This document shows, in pieces, positions 8,741-17,460 of a DNA stretch of 19,110 nucleotides. The DNA is from Tulasnella sp. 424 (lineage: Eukaryota; Basidiomycota; Agaricomycetes; Cantharellales; Tulasnellaceae). Every line of letters starts with the position of its first letter. Within the stretch, counting starts at the first letter, position 1. The stretch is taken from positions 1 through 19,110 of the forward strand of contig WSUB01000345.1 in assembly GCA_019633425.1 (NCBI GenBank). The letters are read 5' to 3'. A program made the translations under genes and the position numbers. Below the pieces are notes generated by a model. It saw only the letters and a program-made list of their open reading frames with translations. It was not told the origin of the DNA and ran no database searches.

Positions 8741-8810
8741 AGTATCTCATAGTATCTCATAGTTGCTCATAGTTGCTCATAGTTGCCTGTAGTTCCCAGT
8801 AGTTGCTTGG
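8741..8810. repeat. decamer tandem repeat, about 7 units
   Basis: Units in register are AGTATCTCAT twice, AGTTGCTCAT twice, AGTTGCCTGT, AGTTCCCAGT and AGTTGCTTGG. Looser TAGTTG/CATAG matter extends upstream to about 8560. This is a simple minisatellite with no coding meaning. Confidence 0.8.
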
Positions 8811-9678
8811 ATGTAAATACCTTTTCATATGGGAAGGCACCAGGGGAATAATGAAACTCAATTCAACTGATAGATTACACTCTATATACAGTCTAAGAAT
8901 GATATTCAAGAACATTGAACAGAGGATCAATGTGTGACATGTGGCAGAGTTGGTGGAAACGCCTGCCTCGAAGATTGACATGTGAGCACGGCGGAGTTTT
9001 GACCACTTGTCGTTATAACGAGAGTTTTAGTATTGAAATCACCACCTGGGCATCTCTAATAACCTGATGGCTCACTCACACACGCAAATTGTACAATAAC
9101 CGAGTTATTTCACTATAGAGCTACCTATTATACATAAATAAACAATACTATTTATTAAGACCTTGGATGCTATGGGATTTGGGCCTCTCAAACATCATAA
9201 ACCCTTCACTTCCCCCCCATTTCTGGAATAGAGAGCCCAAGGCACCATCCTACCTCGGCGAACTTCATCCTCAGACTTTAGATACATTTACAGACTACAT
9301 CCAACTCTTATCCAGGGGTAGGATGGGCTGGGTGGGCTTGTTTAGCCTCTGGGCTCCACCTCCTCCGCTTAACTCCGCTCTTTGCCCGAACCCCACTGAG
9401 AGCGATATATCTCCCTTAATTCCCAGCCAATTCCTTTCGCTTTTTCGCTAACACAGTCGCTCTAACTATTGTATTTCAAACATATAGTAATTACAGATAT
9501 CAATCAAGAGGAAGGGGGGGAATATAAAATATACAACACACAAATTCAAATTTTATACAATAAATTCTTGTACTTACTCTGATTTTTCATTATTATAAGT
9601 GGGTGAAGGTCTGATGGCAAGAGGTGGAGTGGGTGTTGAGATACGGTTGGGGATGGTCACTGACATCGACAGATGGCG

Positions 9679-9718
9679 CGCGCGGCATGTTTTGGACACC
9701 GAGGAGCAATGCCGCGCG
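9679..9718. repeat. GC-rich inverted repeat
   Basis: CGCGCGGCAT (9679-9688) is the perfect reverse complement of ATGCCGCGCG (9709-9718). It lies in the GC-rich island left of the mariner element, outside its terminal repeat. Confidence 0.6.
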
Positions 9719-9864
9719 GCGCAGGGGATTGGGTGCTGTCCCTGAGTGTTGGCAGCCTACGGCCCTTCGCGCGCTGAGAAACCCGCACAGGACCCCAGCT
9801 GCGAACCCTTTTTTCTTGGGTCTCCTGGTGGATCCCCCTGTAGGTTGGTTTTCTTCTGCGCTTA

Positions 9865-9920
9865 CAGCTGTTTGCATATCTCTAGGCGAGGTCTCGCCAC
9901 TCACACAGCAATCCCACGCC
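9865..9920 (+). repeat. left terminal inverted repeat of the mariner element (56 bp)
   Basis: The repeat is identical to the reverse complement of 13080-13135 over all 56 bases by my reading. TA precedes it at 9863-9864. Within it TAGGCGAGGTCTCGCC is itself partly palindromic (GGCGAG/CTCGCC), a possible transposase binding feature. Confidence 0.95.
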
Positions 9921-10026
9921 AATTCGCGCCCAGGAACGATGAAGAGCTCACCTCCACCCATCCCCCAATGGCCAAACAACAAGAGGACAGATCCTACCAC
10001 CTCCCCTCTCGCTACCCATTCTCACC

Positions 10027-11189
10027 ATGGGCAACTATTGCTACATACATTATGAGGTAAAACTCCTTGCAGTCAACCAAGCCCACCGATTTCCTGCCAG
10101 TCGCGTTGCATCAAACCTCTACATGGGACACCGCACCGTCAACGGGATTGTTAGTCGTTGGAAGGCAAGCGGCTACATTTGTCGTCCATCGCTCATCATG
10201 GGACGACCACGAGAGCTCAATCCTTTGGATTGTGCAGTATGTGTCGGGCCTCTGCATGCTATCTTCGATTCTGACCTGGACCGATATGGTGTAGTTCCTC
10301 GAAGGATGCATCGAACATCGGCCTGACATCTACCTCTCCGAGCTGCAAGAACAACTAGAACTCACCAGGGGAGTCGCGATATCGACGGCAACAATCCAGC
10401 GTACACTTGCACGGCGAGGCCTTACCCGGAAACGGGTTGTGCGGGAAGCGGCAGAGAGGAACGATGATGTTTGTGATCGTTATCAACTGGCTGTCGGACA
10501 ATACGATCCGAACATGCTTGTTTTTGTCGATGAGAGTGCCTACAACCGCCATGTTTCACGTAGACTATATGGCTGGGCAACGAGTGGCTCTCGCTCGCGA
10601 CGACGGGATTTTTTCATTCGGGGCACCAGGTTGGTACTTTATCGGTGCGCATATTGCGACTACACGACTCACAGCAGGCGCTTTACTTTTCCGACTAGGT
10701 ACTCGATACTCCCCGCACTATCTCTCGATGGCATCCTTCACGTCTCCATCCGACCACAGTCATTCAATGCCGCATCCTTCGGAACCTTTATCGACGGGCT
10801 TCTGGACGAGATGAATCCCTATCCCGCCAAAAACTCTGTCATTGTCATGGACAATGCAAGTATCCATAAGGGTCCGGGACTTCAAGAAATGATTGAGGAA
10901 CGGTAAGGGTGACGCACTTGCTGCCAGTGGGAAGAGGGTTACTCATCCCTTGAAATCCTACAGCGGCATGCGACTCCTGTACCTCCCGCCATACTCTCCT
11001 GACATGAACCCAATTGAGGAAGCATTTTCGTCTATCAAGGCCTGGATTAGAAGGAACAAAGAGTATGTACTAGCTGAGATGTCAGGAGAGGCTTTATGCG
11101 ACCTGTATCGTGTCCTTAGTGAAGCTGTTTTTACTGTGACCCCAGAAAAGGCAGCCGGGTGGTATCGTGACTCTGGATATATCGCGTAG
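10027..11189 (+). CDS. Tc1/mariner DD34E transposase, two introns, apparently intact
   Basis: Joining 10027-10236, 10295-10902 and 10964-11189 gives an uninterrupted 347-residue protein that cuts and pastes the element at TA sites. Intron 1 (10237-10294, 58 bp) is GTATGT...TGTAG and intron 2 (10903-10963, 61 bp) is GTAAGG...TACAG; without them stops and frame changes break the protein. The N-terminus is a helix-turn-helix DNA-binding region (SRVASNLYMGHRTVNGIVSR) followed by the GRPR motif (MGRPRELNP) between two such domains. Catalytic residues are D149 (FVDES), D256 (VMDNASIHK) and E291 (PDMNPIEEAFSSIK), with 34 residues between the last two. Typical length for the family is about 340. The ATG at 10027 has the context CACCATGG; no longer in-frame start gives a better N-terminus. 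An AATAAA lies 70 bp after the stop. Confidence 0.92.
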
Positions 11190-11258
11190 AATCACAACCT
11201 GCATTTGCTTCCATTGAGACTCTATGATATGGAATGAGAAGATGATGCATATATAGAC

Positions 11259-11264
11259 AATAAA
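11259..11264 (+). promoter_or_regulatory. candidate poly(A) signal of the transposase gene
   Basis: AATAAA is 70 bp downstream of the transposase stop (11189), in the short AT-rich gap between the two convergent genes and about 28 bp before the end of the opposing passenger gene. Confidence 0.5.
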
Positions 11265-11291
11265 GATACAAAGCATTTCGGTCGTTACTAT

Positions 11292-13059
11292 CTAGTTCTC
11301 GTCCCCTGAGTTCCTTGCAACGTGCTTGCCCACCCTCCTAGCCTTTTTGGCCTTCCTAACCGCGCAGTCACATCCCTTCAAGAATATCGGGACAGCTCCG
11401 GCTGCCATACCAATCGTCTCCGTATAGAAGGCTTGAGGAAAGTTGTTGGCGATATTGACATATGAGATTCCTTGACCAGATAGTTTCTCGAGGTACTGAG
11501 GAAGTTTGAGGGCTGGGTACTTGGCATCAAGAGAGTCGAGAACTGTGGCGATATCGGCATACTCCTCGTCATCCGAATCCGACTCAGAGGAGTCATCATC
11601 GGCCTTGGCCGCTCGCTTGCGCTTCTTACTCGGCGAGTTGGTGGCATCGCCGAGAGGCATGTTCTGGATGATGATTGTGGGTTGGCTTGATGCGGAAACT
11701 TTCTTCTCGTCGGCAGTGCGGGTCCGTTTCTTCAAGTCAAATGAATGGTTGTTGGGTGGATGCTTGTAGGTCGCCTCCTCATTGACCTAAAGGACGAAAG
11801 GTAAGTAAGATACCATGAAGATGGGGAGAGGAAGTTACTACATACGATCTTTTGTGCCCAATAGACAAGGAATTGGAGGGTCAAAAAGATGTGCTCCCCA
11901 TCTGGCCTGACAAGACACCACCGATGTTGACCTGGATGTTTCGCGCAAGTGTGGTTTGCCTTCAGTTTGCGGAGAATGCCCAGTTTCTTCTCATCCAACA
12001 TGGGATCACCCCCCTTTGATTCGGGTGTTTCGTTCGGTCGTGGGTTCTTAGCGGGCTGTACCACAGGCGGAGGAGGAGCCTAATGGCATGTTCGAGTAAG
12101 GGTGATGTAGTGACGAGATCCCCCATGGCACTCACAAGGCTAACAATTGTTAGGACAGGTACTTGTGATCGAGCGCGTTGCACCAAGGTGACCATGTCGG
12201 CTATTACACGTCGGGCGTCTTCGTCAGTTTCGAGGGAGTGAGGTGGTGCCGACTTTGCCTCTCGAGGAAGTTTGTACCCAAGCCTTGCAGTCTCAGGCCG
12301 GATATCCGCTTCAATACATATCTTGTTTCGGAAGTCGCTAGGGGTGATGTTTGAGTCAACTGATATGGTGTGGAGAATGCCCGCACGGGGAACAAGGATC
12401 TGTAAAAGAACTACAAAGGAAGATTGGTTTTGCTTCTAGAGATGTCGCTCAACATCTGACCTGAAGGGACTTCCGGGAGAGCTGGTGGAGGAGGCGCAAC
12501 TGGACCTGCCACCGCTGCAGGTCGACCAAGGCCATGGAGTCCTACTTCAGGGACCGGAGTGGGAGGAACTGGGGTGGACACGTGATGTTGTGGTACTGGG
12601 GGCTCATTGGCGACGTTCTGCGGCCCTTGCCTCTGCAAAGGGCCTGCTTCTAGTTGCATTGGCGGTGCTAGTGGCAAGGGAGGATGGGATAGTGGAGGAG
12701 GGGTGATAGGAGGTGGTGAGGGAGTGGCTGGGCCGTCATCGTTGGCTCCGTTGGCAATCAGGTGTTGTGGAAAAGGTAGATGCGTTGGCGGGGAGTAGAA
12801 GCCGCATTCTGGCAGACTGTTGGTACCGAGACGTGCATGGAAGAGGAAGGTCTCCCAACTGGGGGCAGGAGGCGGCGGGCCACCACCCATCCACCAAAGG
12901 TGTCGTTGGACTCGGAATTGGGGGTCGTCGTTGTACATGAGAAGAAGCTCTTCCGAGAAAAGACTCCAAGTCGCCGGGCGTATATGTCCTTTTGGTCTCC
13001 TCTTTGTGCGTCATTGGCATGTTGGCGATGGGGTGAGGTGGTGCTGGAGAAGTGGACAT
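11292..13059 (-). CDS. passenger gene of the mariner element: proline-rich, ubiquitin-like-looking, Cys/His and SAM-like-looking protein
   Basis: Exons on the minus strand are 12461-13059, 12136-12410, 11846-12079 and 11292-11786. The three introns (12411-12460, 12080-12135, 11787-11845; 50-59 bp) have GT...AG ends and keep one frame. The product is about 530 residues: a start region TYTPGDLES, then FSEELLLMYNDDPQFRVQ; a long proline-rich stretch; a segment ILVPRAGILHTISVDSNI to SQVPVLTIVSL that looks like a ubiquitin/PB1-like fold; a Cys/His motif HTCAKHPGQHRWC; a basic patch SPSKKRKRAAK with an acidic run; and a C-terminal helical segment (LPQYLEKLSGQGISY ... IGMAAGAVPIFLK) that resembles a SAM domain. 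Domain names are inference from pattern. Exon 1 has an A-run at 12958-12961 (TTTT in sense) that is one base too long to join the two frames, so either a frameshift mutation or a sequence error is present. If the ATG at 12938 is used instead, 493 residues remain open. I do not recognise the function. Confidence 0.75.
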
Positions 13060-13079
13060 GAACTGGTGCCTGGATTTGC

Positions 13080-13135
13080 GGCGTGGGATTGCTGTGTGAG
13101 TGGCGAGACCTCGCCTAGAGATATGCAAACAGCTG
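13080..13135 (-). repeat. right terminal inverted repeat of the mariner element (56 bp)
   Basis: Reverse complement of 9865-9920, without mismatch. TA follows at 13136-13137. The passenger gene's likely ATG (13057-13059) is 20 bp inside, so its promoter must lie in or across this repeat. Confidence 0.95.
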
Positions 13136-13195
13136 TAGAGGGAAATATGCACTGCACAGATGCCTCTAACTAGAGGCGTAGGTGCTACAAATCAG

Positions 13196-14243
13196 GTGGG
13201 TACAAGCCCAGCTCCCTCATAGTACCCCTGTCTGGAAGGGAATAGGGTCAGCAGGATTGAATAGGGCCACACTGGCAAAAATGACTTACATGGCATGTGA
13301 AAGTGCCATACAGTTGTCCAGGTAGGCAATGGCTTCATCAAACGACAAGTCCACTCCACAAAGGCGTTTCAAACTACCTTCCCCTGAAGGTACCAACCAG
13401 CTCACTCCCATAATAAGGTTCAGAGCACAGTGAAGTACAGATCGAGTCCAAGGATCTCCGATCCAGGGCGGTCTTGGGCAATGATGCTGGCCAGGTCTAA
13501 ATCCACTTTGAGCGCATCGGAGTTTGGTATTTTCATTAGAAGGGCCCTGAGAAGTAAACAGCCCATTCCTGAAATGAGTGTTCAGTCATCATTTCCTGCA
13601 GGGAACAGGATATCTGGAATTGTCTTGGACATATTGCCACCGTTCCTGGTGGCCACTGGCACATCTCAAAACTCAATGAGGCAGAGTTGAGGAGCTTTCA
13701 GCTCGTTGAGAATGCAGTGAATGGCCTCATAGCTCGGGAGAATGTTTAACCAGAGCATGGTCAGAGACAAGAGAGCTGGCCAGCTCCCATCCTGCCACTC
13801 AACCTTGCCCTAAACATCATAGCCCTGCCTGCTAACTTGAAGAACTTCGAGCTGTGGACATTCTTTGCTCACGTTGTAACGAGTCTTTTCCACATGGCGG
13901 CCCTTGGAGGTTCTCCGACACCTTCAAAGCCGATACTGATAGCATGGGACTCTTGCAAGAGTGGGCAGTGCATCAGCAAGAAGCGTACCTGTTTGAAAAT
14001 GTGTCAGGAGAGTGGATCGTCAGTGTATTATACTCAGGGTACCTACAGGACTCTTTTGAAGAGCAAATATTGAGACAAGGAGCAGAGATGAAGGGTTCTC
14101 GAGAATCTGTATCATCTTCCGGGACCTGGTCGATGACCTCAAGAGCCAGCAACAAGCCTACAACATTGGGAAGCTCAGATGGAACCCACTGCCGAAGAGC
14201 GGAACGCTCTTCCACCATAGCTTCCACCCTTACAGCTGATTTC
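13196..14243 (-). pseudogene. F-box/LRR-like gene relic (copy C), 5'-truncated
   Basis: The minus strand aligns with F-box copy A from VRVEAMVEERSALRQWVPSE (copy A: LRVEATVEAPLTLRESVPSK) through CPQLEVLQV, LPSYEAIHCILNELKAPQL and DLDLASIIAQD to the last intron. Both introns are at matching places: 13989-14046 (58 bp, the same length as 1805-1862) and 13228-13289 (62 bp, against 617-677). The F-box itself is missing, because similarity begins only near 14243. Several stops and frame changes are present. It lacks the solo LTR and gypsy element, so it shows the empty sites of copy A. It was a substrate-binding region of an SCF-type F-box protein by relation to copy A. Confidence 0.85.
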
Positions 14244-14864
14244 ATAACACCTGGCCATTCCCACATTCTATGTCTCTATTTGTTCCCCCAACACCCCCGA
14301 CGCATTTTGGCTCGTTCTCCGTCAATTCCTCACATTTTCCTTCGATTTAAGCTTTGATCTTCTTGAATAGCTTCCAGTGAGGGCACAGGCTACTTATATA
14401 CATGAAATTGTGCATTTCGATTCTGACTTCAAAAACCTCGCCCAGAGCAGCCGAATTTGGGATATTACTCAACCCCAGCAGCACGAATACATCCAAATAT
14501 GTAATAGACCATTTATAGGAGGTAAATGAGAGGGACCAACCAAGAGAAGAAGCTATAGGAGGCTGTATTTAATTCAATCTACCACATTCTTTTCCCTATA
14601 TTGCCGAGTTTGGCTTTGTGCAATACAAGCAACTGATATGAAAACCTCAAAGACTATACAGCAGAACAGACATAAAAAATTTCGTTTGAAAAGGCATAGT
14701 GAGGCAAGAGGTGCTTGCCAGCATCATCGGATGTCGGAAAAGGGTCGTGTTTATCATGGGTTGCTGGACCGGATTCTAATTTTCAACCACACCTCGCATA
14801 GCAAACATGCTCTCAGTTCACGCGACTTTTGAACTCAACTGTCATGGCAAATCAGAAGTTGGCC
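14244..14864. other. intergenic, AT-rich, no gene recognised
   Basis: This lies between the broken 5' edge of F-box copy C and the GC-richer LINE leader. A 64-codon frame at 14638-14832 has no recognisable features. No terminal repeats or target duplications were found that would explain the truncation of copy C. Confidence 0.5.
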
Positions 14865-15156
14865 GAGACCCCCCTCAAGACGTACTAGGCAGCCTCAACG
14901 CTGGCAGGGGGGTAAAAACCACGGATTCTCGGACGTGGGCTAATGCCTAGACGCGCCGTCGTCACTGGCGAGCACGACACTCTGCGAAAACCTCCGGATC
15001 GAGCCCACACGAGTGGTGCCGGTGGTTTTATACGCTTAGTCCCTCTGCTTGACCAGAACCTTTCGAGCGCCGGGATACTAGGAAGTACCTCGAGCGACTC
15101 AGCCGGCTCTCCAAGAACCATCAAGGTTCGAGGAAGCAGGATCCAGTCCAAGTCGC

Positions 15157-15199
15157 CATAAGGGGCTGGGGGATCACCGTGATCCCCCTCCTCCTTATG
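15157..15199. repeat. 43-bp imperfect palindrome in the LINE leader
   Basis: The centre is GGGGGATCAC-C-GTGATCCCCC (perfect 10-bp arms). The outer parts CATAAGG and CCTTATG also pair, with a few mismatches between. The RNA would fold into a strong hairpin about 450 nt before ORF1. Confidence 0.7.
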
Positions 15200-15476
15200 A
15201 AATCCCGACGAACGACTAAGAAACCATATATGTCTACTTTACCACATGTAATAGAATGACCATATAGATATGCTTGCTTCCTCTCTGAGGGGAACGAGAG
15301 CCGCCGACGTCCCCTTTCACCATCGAGAGAGTATGCGCGCTCCAATCGGGAACGTCCACGTACACCTGAAAATGAGCGACCAATCAAAGGTCACGACTGA
15401 GCAGACAGCCCACCGTGACCTTAGGCGAAACAAAGACAGAGCCAGCGAGGCTGATGCAGGACACGTCGCCGACCCT

Positions 15477-15558
15477 TGGAGCCAATCACGTCGCGATTCG
15501 CGACGATCAAAGGGCCCTGGAGCCAATCACGTCACAACTCGCGACAATCAAAGGCTCT
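15477..15558 (+). repeat. two tandem 41-bp units with CCAAT motifs in the LINE leader
   Basis: Unit 1 (15477-15517) and unit 2 (15518-15558) share TGGAGCCAATCACGTC, then CTCGCGAC-like and ATCAAAGG blocks with a few substitutions. A looser relative (GACCAATCAAAGGTCACGAC) is near 15376. They sit 90-170 bp before the ORF1 ATG and may act as promoter monomers. Confidence 0.7.
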
Positions 15559-15644
15559 TTCAGTAGACGAGCCTGCAGCCACAATCTCGTCTACATAAAG
15601 ATGCGAGAGGTCCTCCCTCGAGGTAACCCCCAACATCAACAACA

Positions 15645-16931
15645 ATGAGCGACACTCTCGATACTAAACTCTCTGATCACTCGACTCTCGAAATGGACAC
15701 GGATGACCACGTCCCAGCCACCGAGGGAGGGGGGCACACCGGTATGCCGGCTACGCCGGTGCCCGGAACCCCCCATCACCTGCCGACCCTGCCAGAAGGG
15801 ACAGCGCCCACGCCCGACTGGGGGAAGACCCCCACACAAGGTGATCCAGGAACGCAACGCCCAGTCACGCAGCCGAGACCAGCGAGCAGAGCGCAGTCAG
15901 AAGCACCAGCTTCGCCAACCCCGCAGCGAGGAGTAGCCAGGGTTCTATACCCCGATGCCCCCCCTCACCCCCCTACCAGTGACGAGGTCGATGAAACCGA
16001 CGCCGCACGGATCAAGAGGCTGGCTGACGCTTTCCGGAAAGCGAAGCTGGTCCCCGACCAGGTTGAGTCGAAGGGAGTCGTCCAATTCCCCAACTACTCC
16101 CACCCCCGTTGCCTAGGCACCCGGTCTCTATGGCCACCCTACGCCGCGGACGACGAGCTGTGCGCTGCTTTGACGACGCTGCAAGCACAAGATCACCACC
16201 TCGTGTGGGCTACGGCCTACAAGACCATGGAGATAACCGAAACCGAACTCGACCTTCTCAAGCTCGCTTTCGGAATCATCGAAGAGGAAGAACTTATCGC
16301 TGAGTTCAAGATCTCCGACTACTCCTCCAACCTCGCTGCCAAGGGGGGGAAGGGACTTTTGATCGTGGCGCACTCGCTGGACGCGTACCGCCGGCTCATG
16401 TCGAAGAAAATCATTACGATCCGGTCAAAGACCAAGTCCGCGACTTTCTTCCTTCAACACGACGACTCCTGGGGGACGCACGTCATCTACGATATCCATA
16501 ATGCAGGGTCCGACTTCGAACGCGATGTCCTACCCCGTTTCTGGAAGTTCAGCGGCGACGCCGTCGCCACGCACGAATCCAAAAAAGAAGGGATAATCCT
16601 ACCGAAGGATCTCGCCTACTACCAAGTTCCCTGGAACCCCAAGACCCACAAGGGGGCCAAGGGTATCGTCTGGCGCGTCCGCTTTGTCGGCACGAAGAAG
16701 ACCAACGAAGGATCGTGGGCCTACCCAAGGCACCTAGGCCACTCGAACAAGGGAGTCATAGAGGTTAGGCGTCCGCCCCTCTGCTCCCATTGCATCTCTC
16801 ACTCGCACGCTCAAGGCCTATGCCAGTGGTGGAAGGACGGTGCGGTAACCGGGTCGAAGACCAAGCCGGACCAGTTCCAGGAGACCGAGTATAAGACAAT
16901 CAAGTCTATCAAGGCTTCTAAGTTAGCGTAG
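15645..16931 (+). CDS. LINE ORF1, nucleic-acid-binding protein with CCHC knuckle
   Basis: This 428-residue protein would package the LINE RNA. Residues 1-120 are Pro/Thr/Gly rich and probably disordered. From about 120 a folded part follows (ARIKRLADAFRKAKL; ELDLLKLAFGIIEEEEL). A single zinc knuckle CSHCISHSHAQGLC lies at residues 380-393 (C380, C383, H388, C393; CX2CX4HX4C), followed by a basic tail rich in lysine. The ATG is in an ACAACAATGAG context and is the first good start after the leader. No homologue is recognised by name, but ORF1 proteins of fungal LINEs share this plan. ORF2 starts 529 bp downstream. Confidence 0.8.
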   Translation: MSDTLDTKLSDHSTLEMDTDDHVPATEGGGHTGMPATPVPGTPHHLPTLPEGTAPTPDWGKTPTQGDPGTQRPVTQPRPASRAQSEAPASPTPQRGVARVLYPDAPPHPPTSDEVDETDAARIKRLADAFRKAKLVPDQVESKGVVQFPNYSHPRCLGTRSLWPPYAADDELCAALTTLQAQDHHLVWATAYKTMEITETELDLLKLAFGIIEEEELIAEFKISDYSSNLAAKGGKGLLIVAHSLDAYRRLMSKKIITIRSKTKSATFFLQHDDSWGTHVIYDIHNAGSDFERDVLPRFWKFSGDAVATHESKKEGIILPKDLAYYQVPWNPKTHKGAKGIVWRVRFVGTKKTNEGSWAYPRHLGHSNKGVIEVRRPPLCSHCISHSHAQGLCQWWKDGAVTGSKTKPDQFQETEYKTIKSIKASKLA

Positions 16932-17460
16932 AGTTGATTCCTTACTACTACGTGTACCCCGCCCCCGCCTGTGTAATGCGATACGTGTCTGATGCGATGA
17001 ACCCTTCACACGTGCGCGTTGGATTTACTAACCTGGAAGCCTCCTGCCTCGCTGGAACTAGATGCGGAGGCACTCGGAGGCAAAATGGGTCGGCCGAAGG
17101 CACGACCCACCTCCCTCAACACGTCACACACCATGATACAGGATGAACAGTGAGAGAAAGCGGTGAGAGGGGTTCGACACCCGCCTCGACGCATGAGTTT
17201 GACCGCACTCAGGAAGACGAGTGACGAGTGATGAATAAGCCCCAAACCGGAAGCGGTCAGCTGACCGAGTTGGATACTGGGAGCAGACAGACGGTGGCTT
17301 CGCGCCACGCGCCGACCCACTCACAACACAACAACCCTCAATGATGCAACACAACATTACCAACCAAGAAGTAGGACTTCCCTTTTCTGGACGTCGGGGG
17401 GAACGGTACCTTACGTGAGACGAACCTACGGCTCCTGGATACCAGCAGGGAGGCTCCCCA
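16932..17460 (+). other. spacer between LINE ORF1 and ORF2
   Basis: These 529 bases have no long plus-strand frame; the ORF2 frame is closed by a TGA at 17416-17418. Frames on the minus strand here look like shadows. The length is large for a LINE, where ORFs usually overlap or lie close together, so ORF2 must be reached by reinitiation, splicing or a separate RNA. Confidence 0.6.

Larger units (their letters stand above)
8524..9862. other. AT-rich intergenic region, no convincing gene
   Basis: This 1.3-kb region holds the upstream flank of F-box copy A, a TAG-rich low-complexity stretch (about 8560-8810), and further AT-rich DNA to about 9600. From about 9660 the sequence turns GC rich up to the mariner element. 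A 94-codon frame on the plus strand at 9167-9451 is proline rich, has no recognisable domain, and is probably chance. Confidence 0.5.
9865..13135. mobile_element. Tc1/mariner element with passenger gene
   Basis: The element is 3271 bp. Its ends are perfect 56-bp inverted repeats (9865-9920 and 13080-13135), each starting CAGCTGTTTGCATATCTC outside. It is flanked by TA on both sides (9863-9864 and 13136-13137), the target duplication of the Tc1/mariner superfamily. Inside are a DD34E transposase on the plus strand starting 106 bp after the left repeat, and a four-exon gene on the minus strand starting 20 bp after the right repeat. The two genes converge with about 100 bp between their stops. 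Tc1/mariner elements are usually 1.3-2.4 kb with only a transposase, so the second gene explains the extra length. Confidence 0.92.

Noticed and set aside
8560..8810. CRISPR-like array
   Set aside because: Units are 10 bp with no spacers, in fungal DNA; this is a minisatellite.
9167..9451. 94-codon plus-strand open frame
   Set aside because: It has no recognisable domain, is proline rich, lies in low-complexity intergenic DNA, and has no paralogue or splice support in the window.
9624..10055. 143-codon plus-strand frame overlapping the left TIR
   Set aside because: It crosses the transposon boundary and ends inside the transposase 5' region in another frame, so it is chance.
12485..13173. 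Plus-strand frames opposite the passenger gene
   Set aside because: They are antisense to proline-rich exon 1, whose skewed codons open frames on the other strand. The minus strand has the consensus introns.
14885..15566. Small ORFs in the LINE leader on both strands
   Set aside because: They are short, have no shared motifs, and are interrupted by the palindrome and tandem units, so they are taken as non-coding leader.
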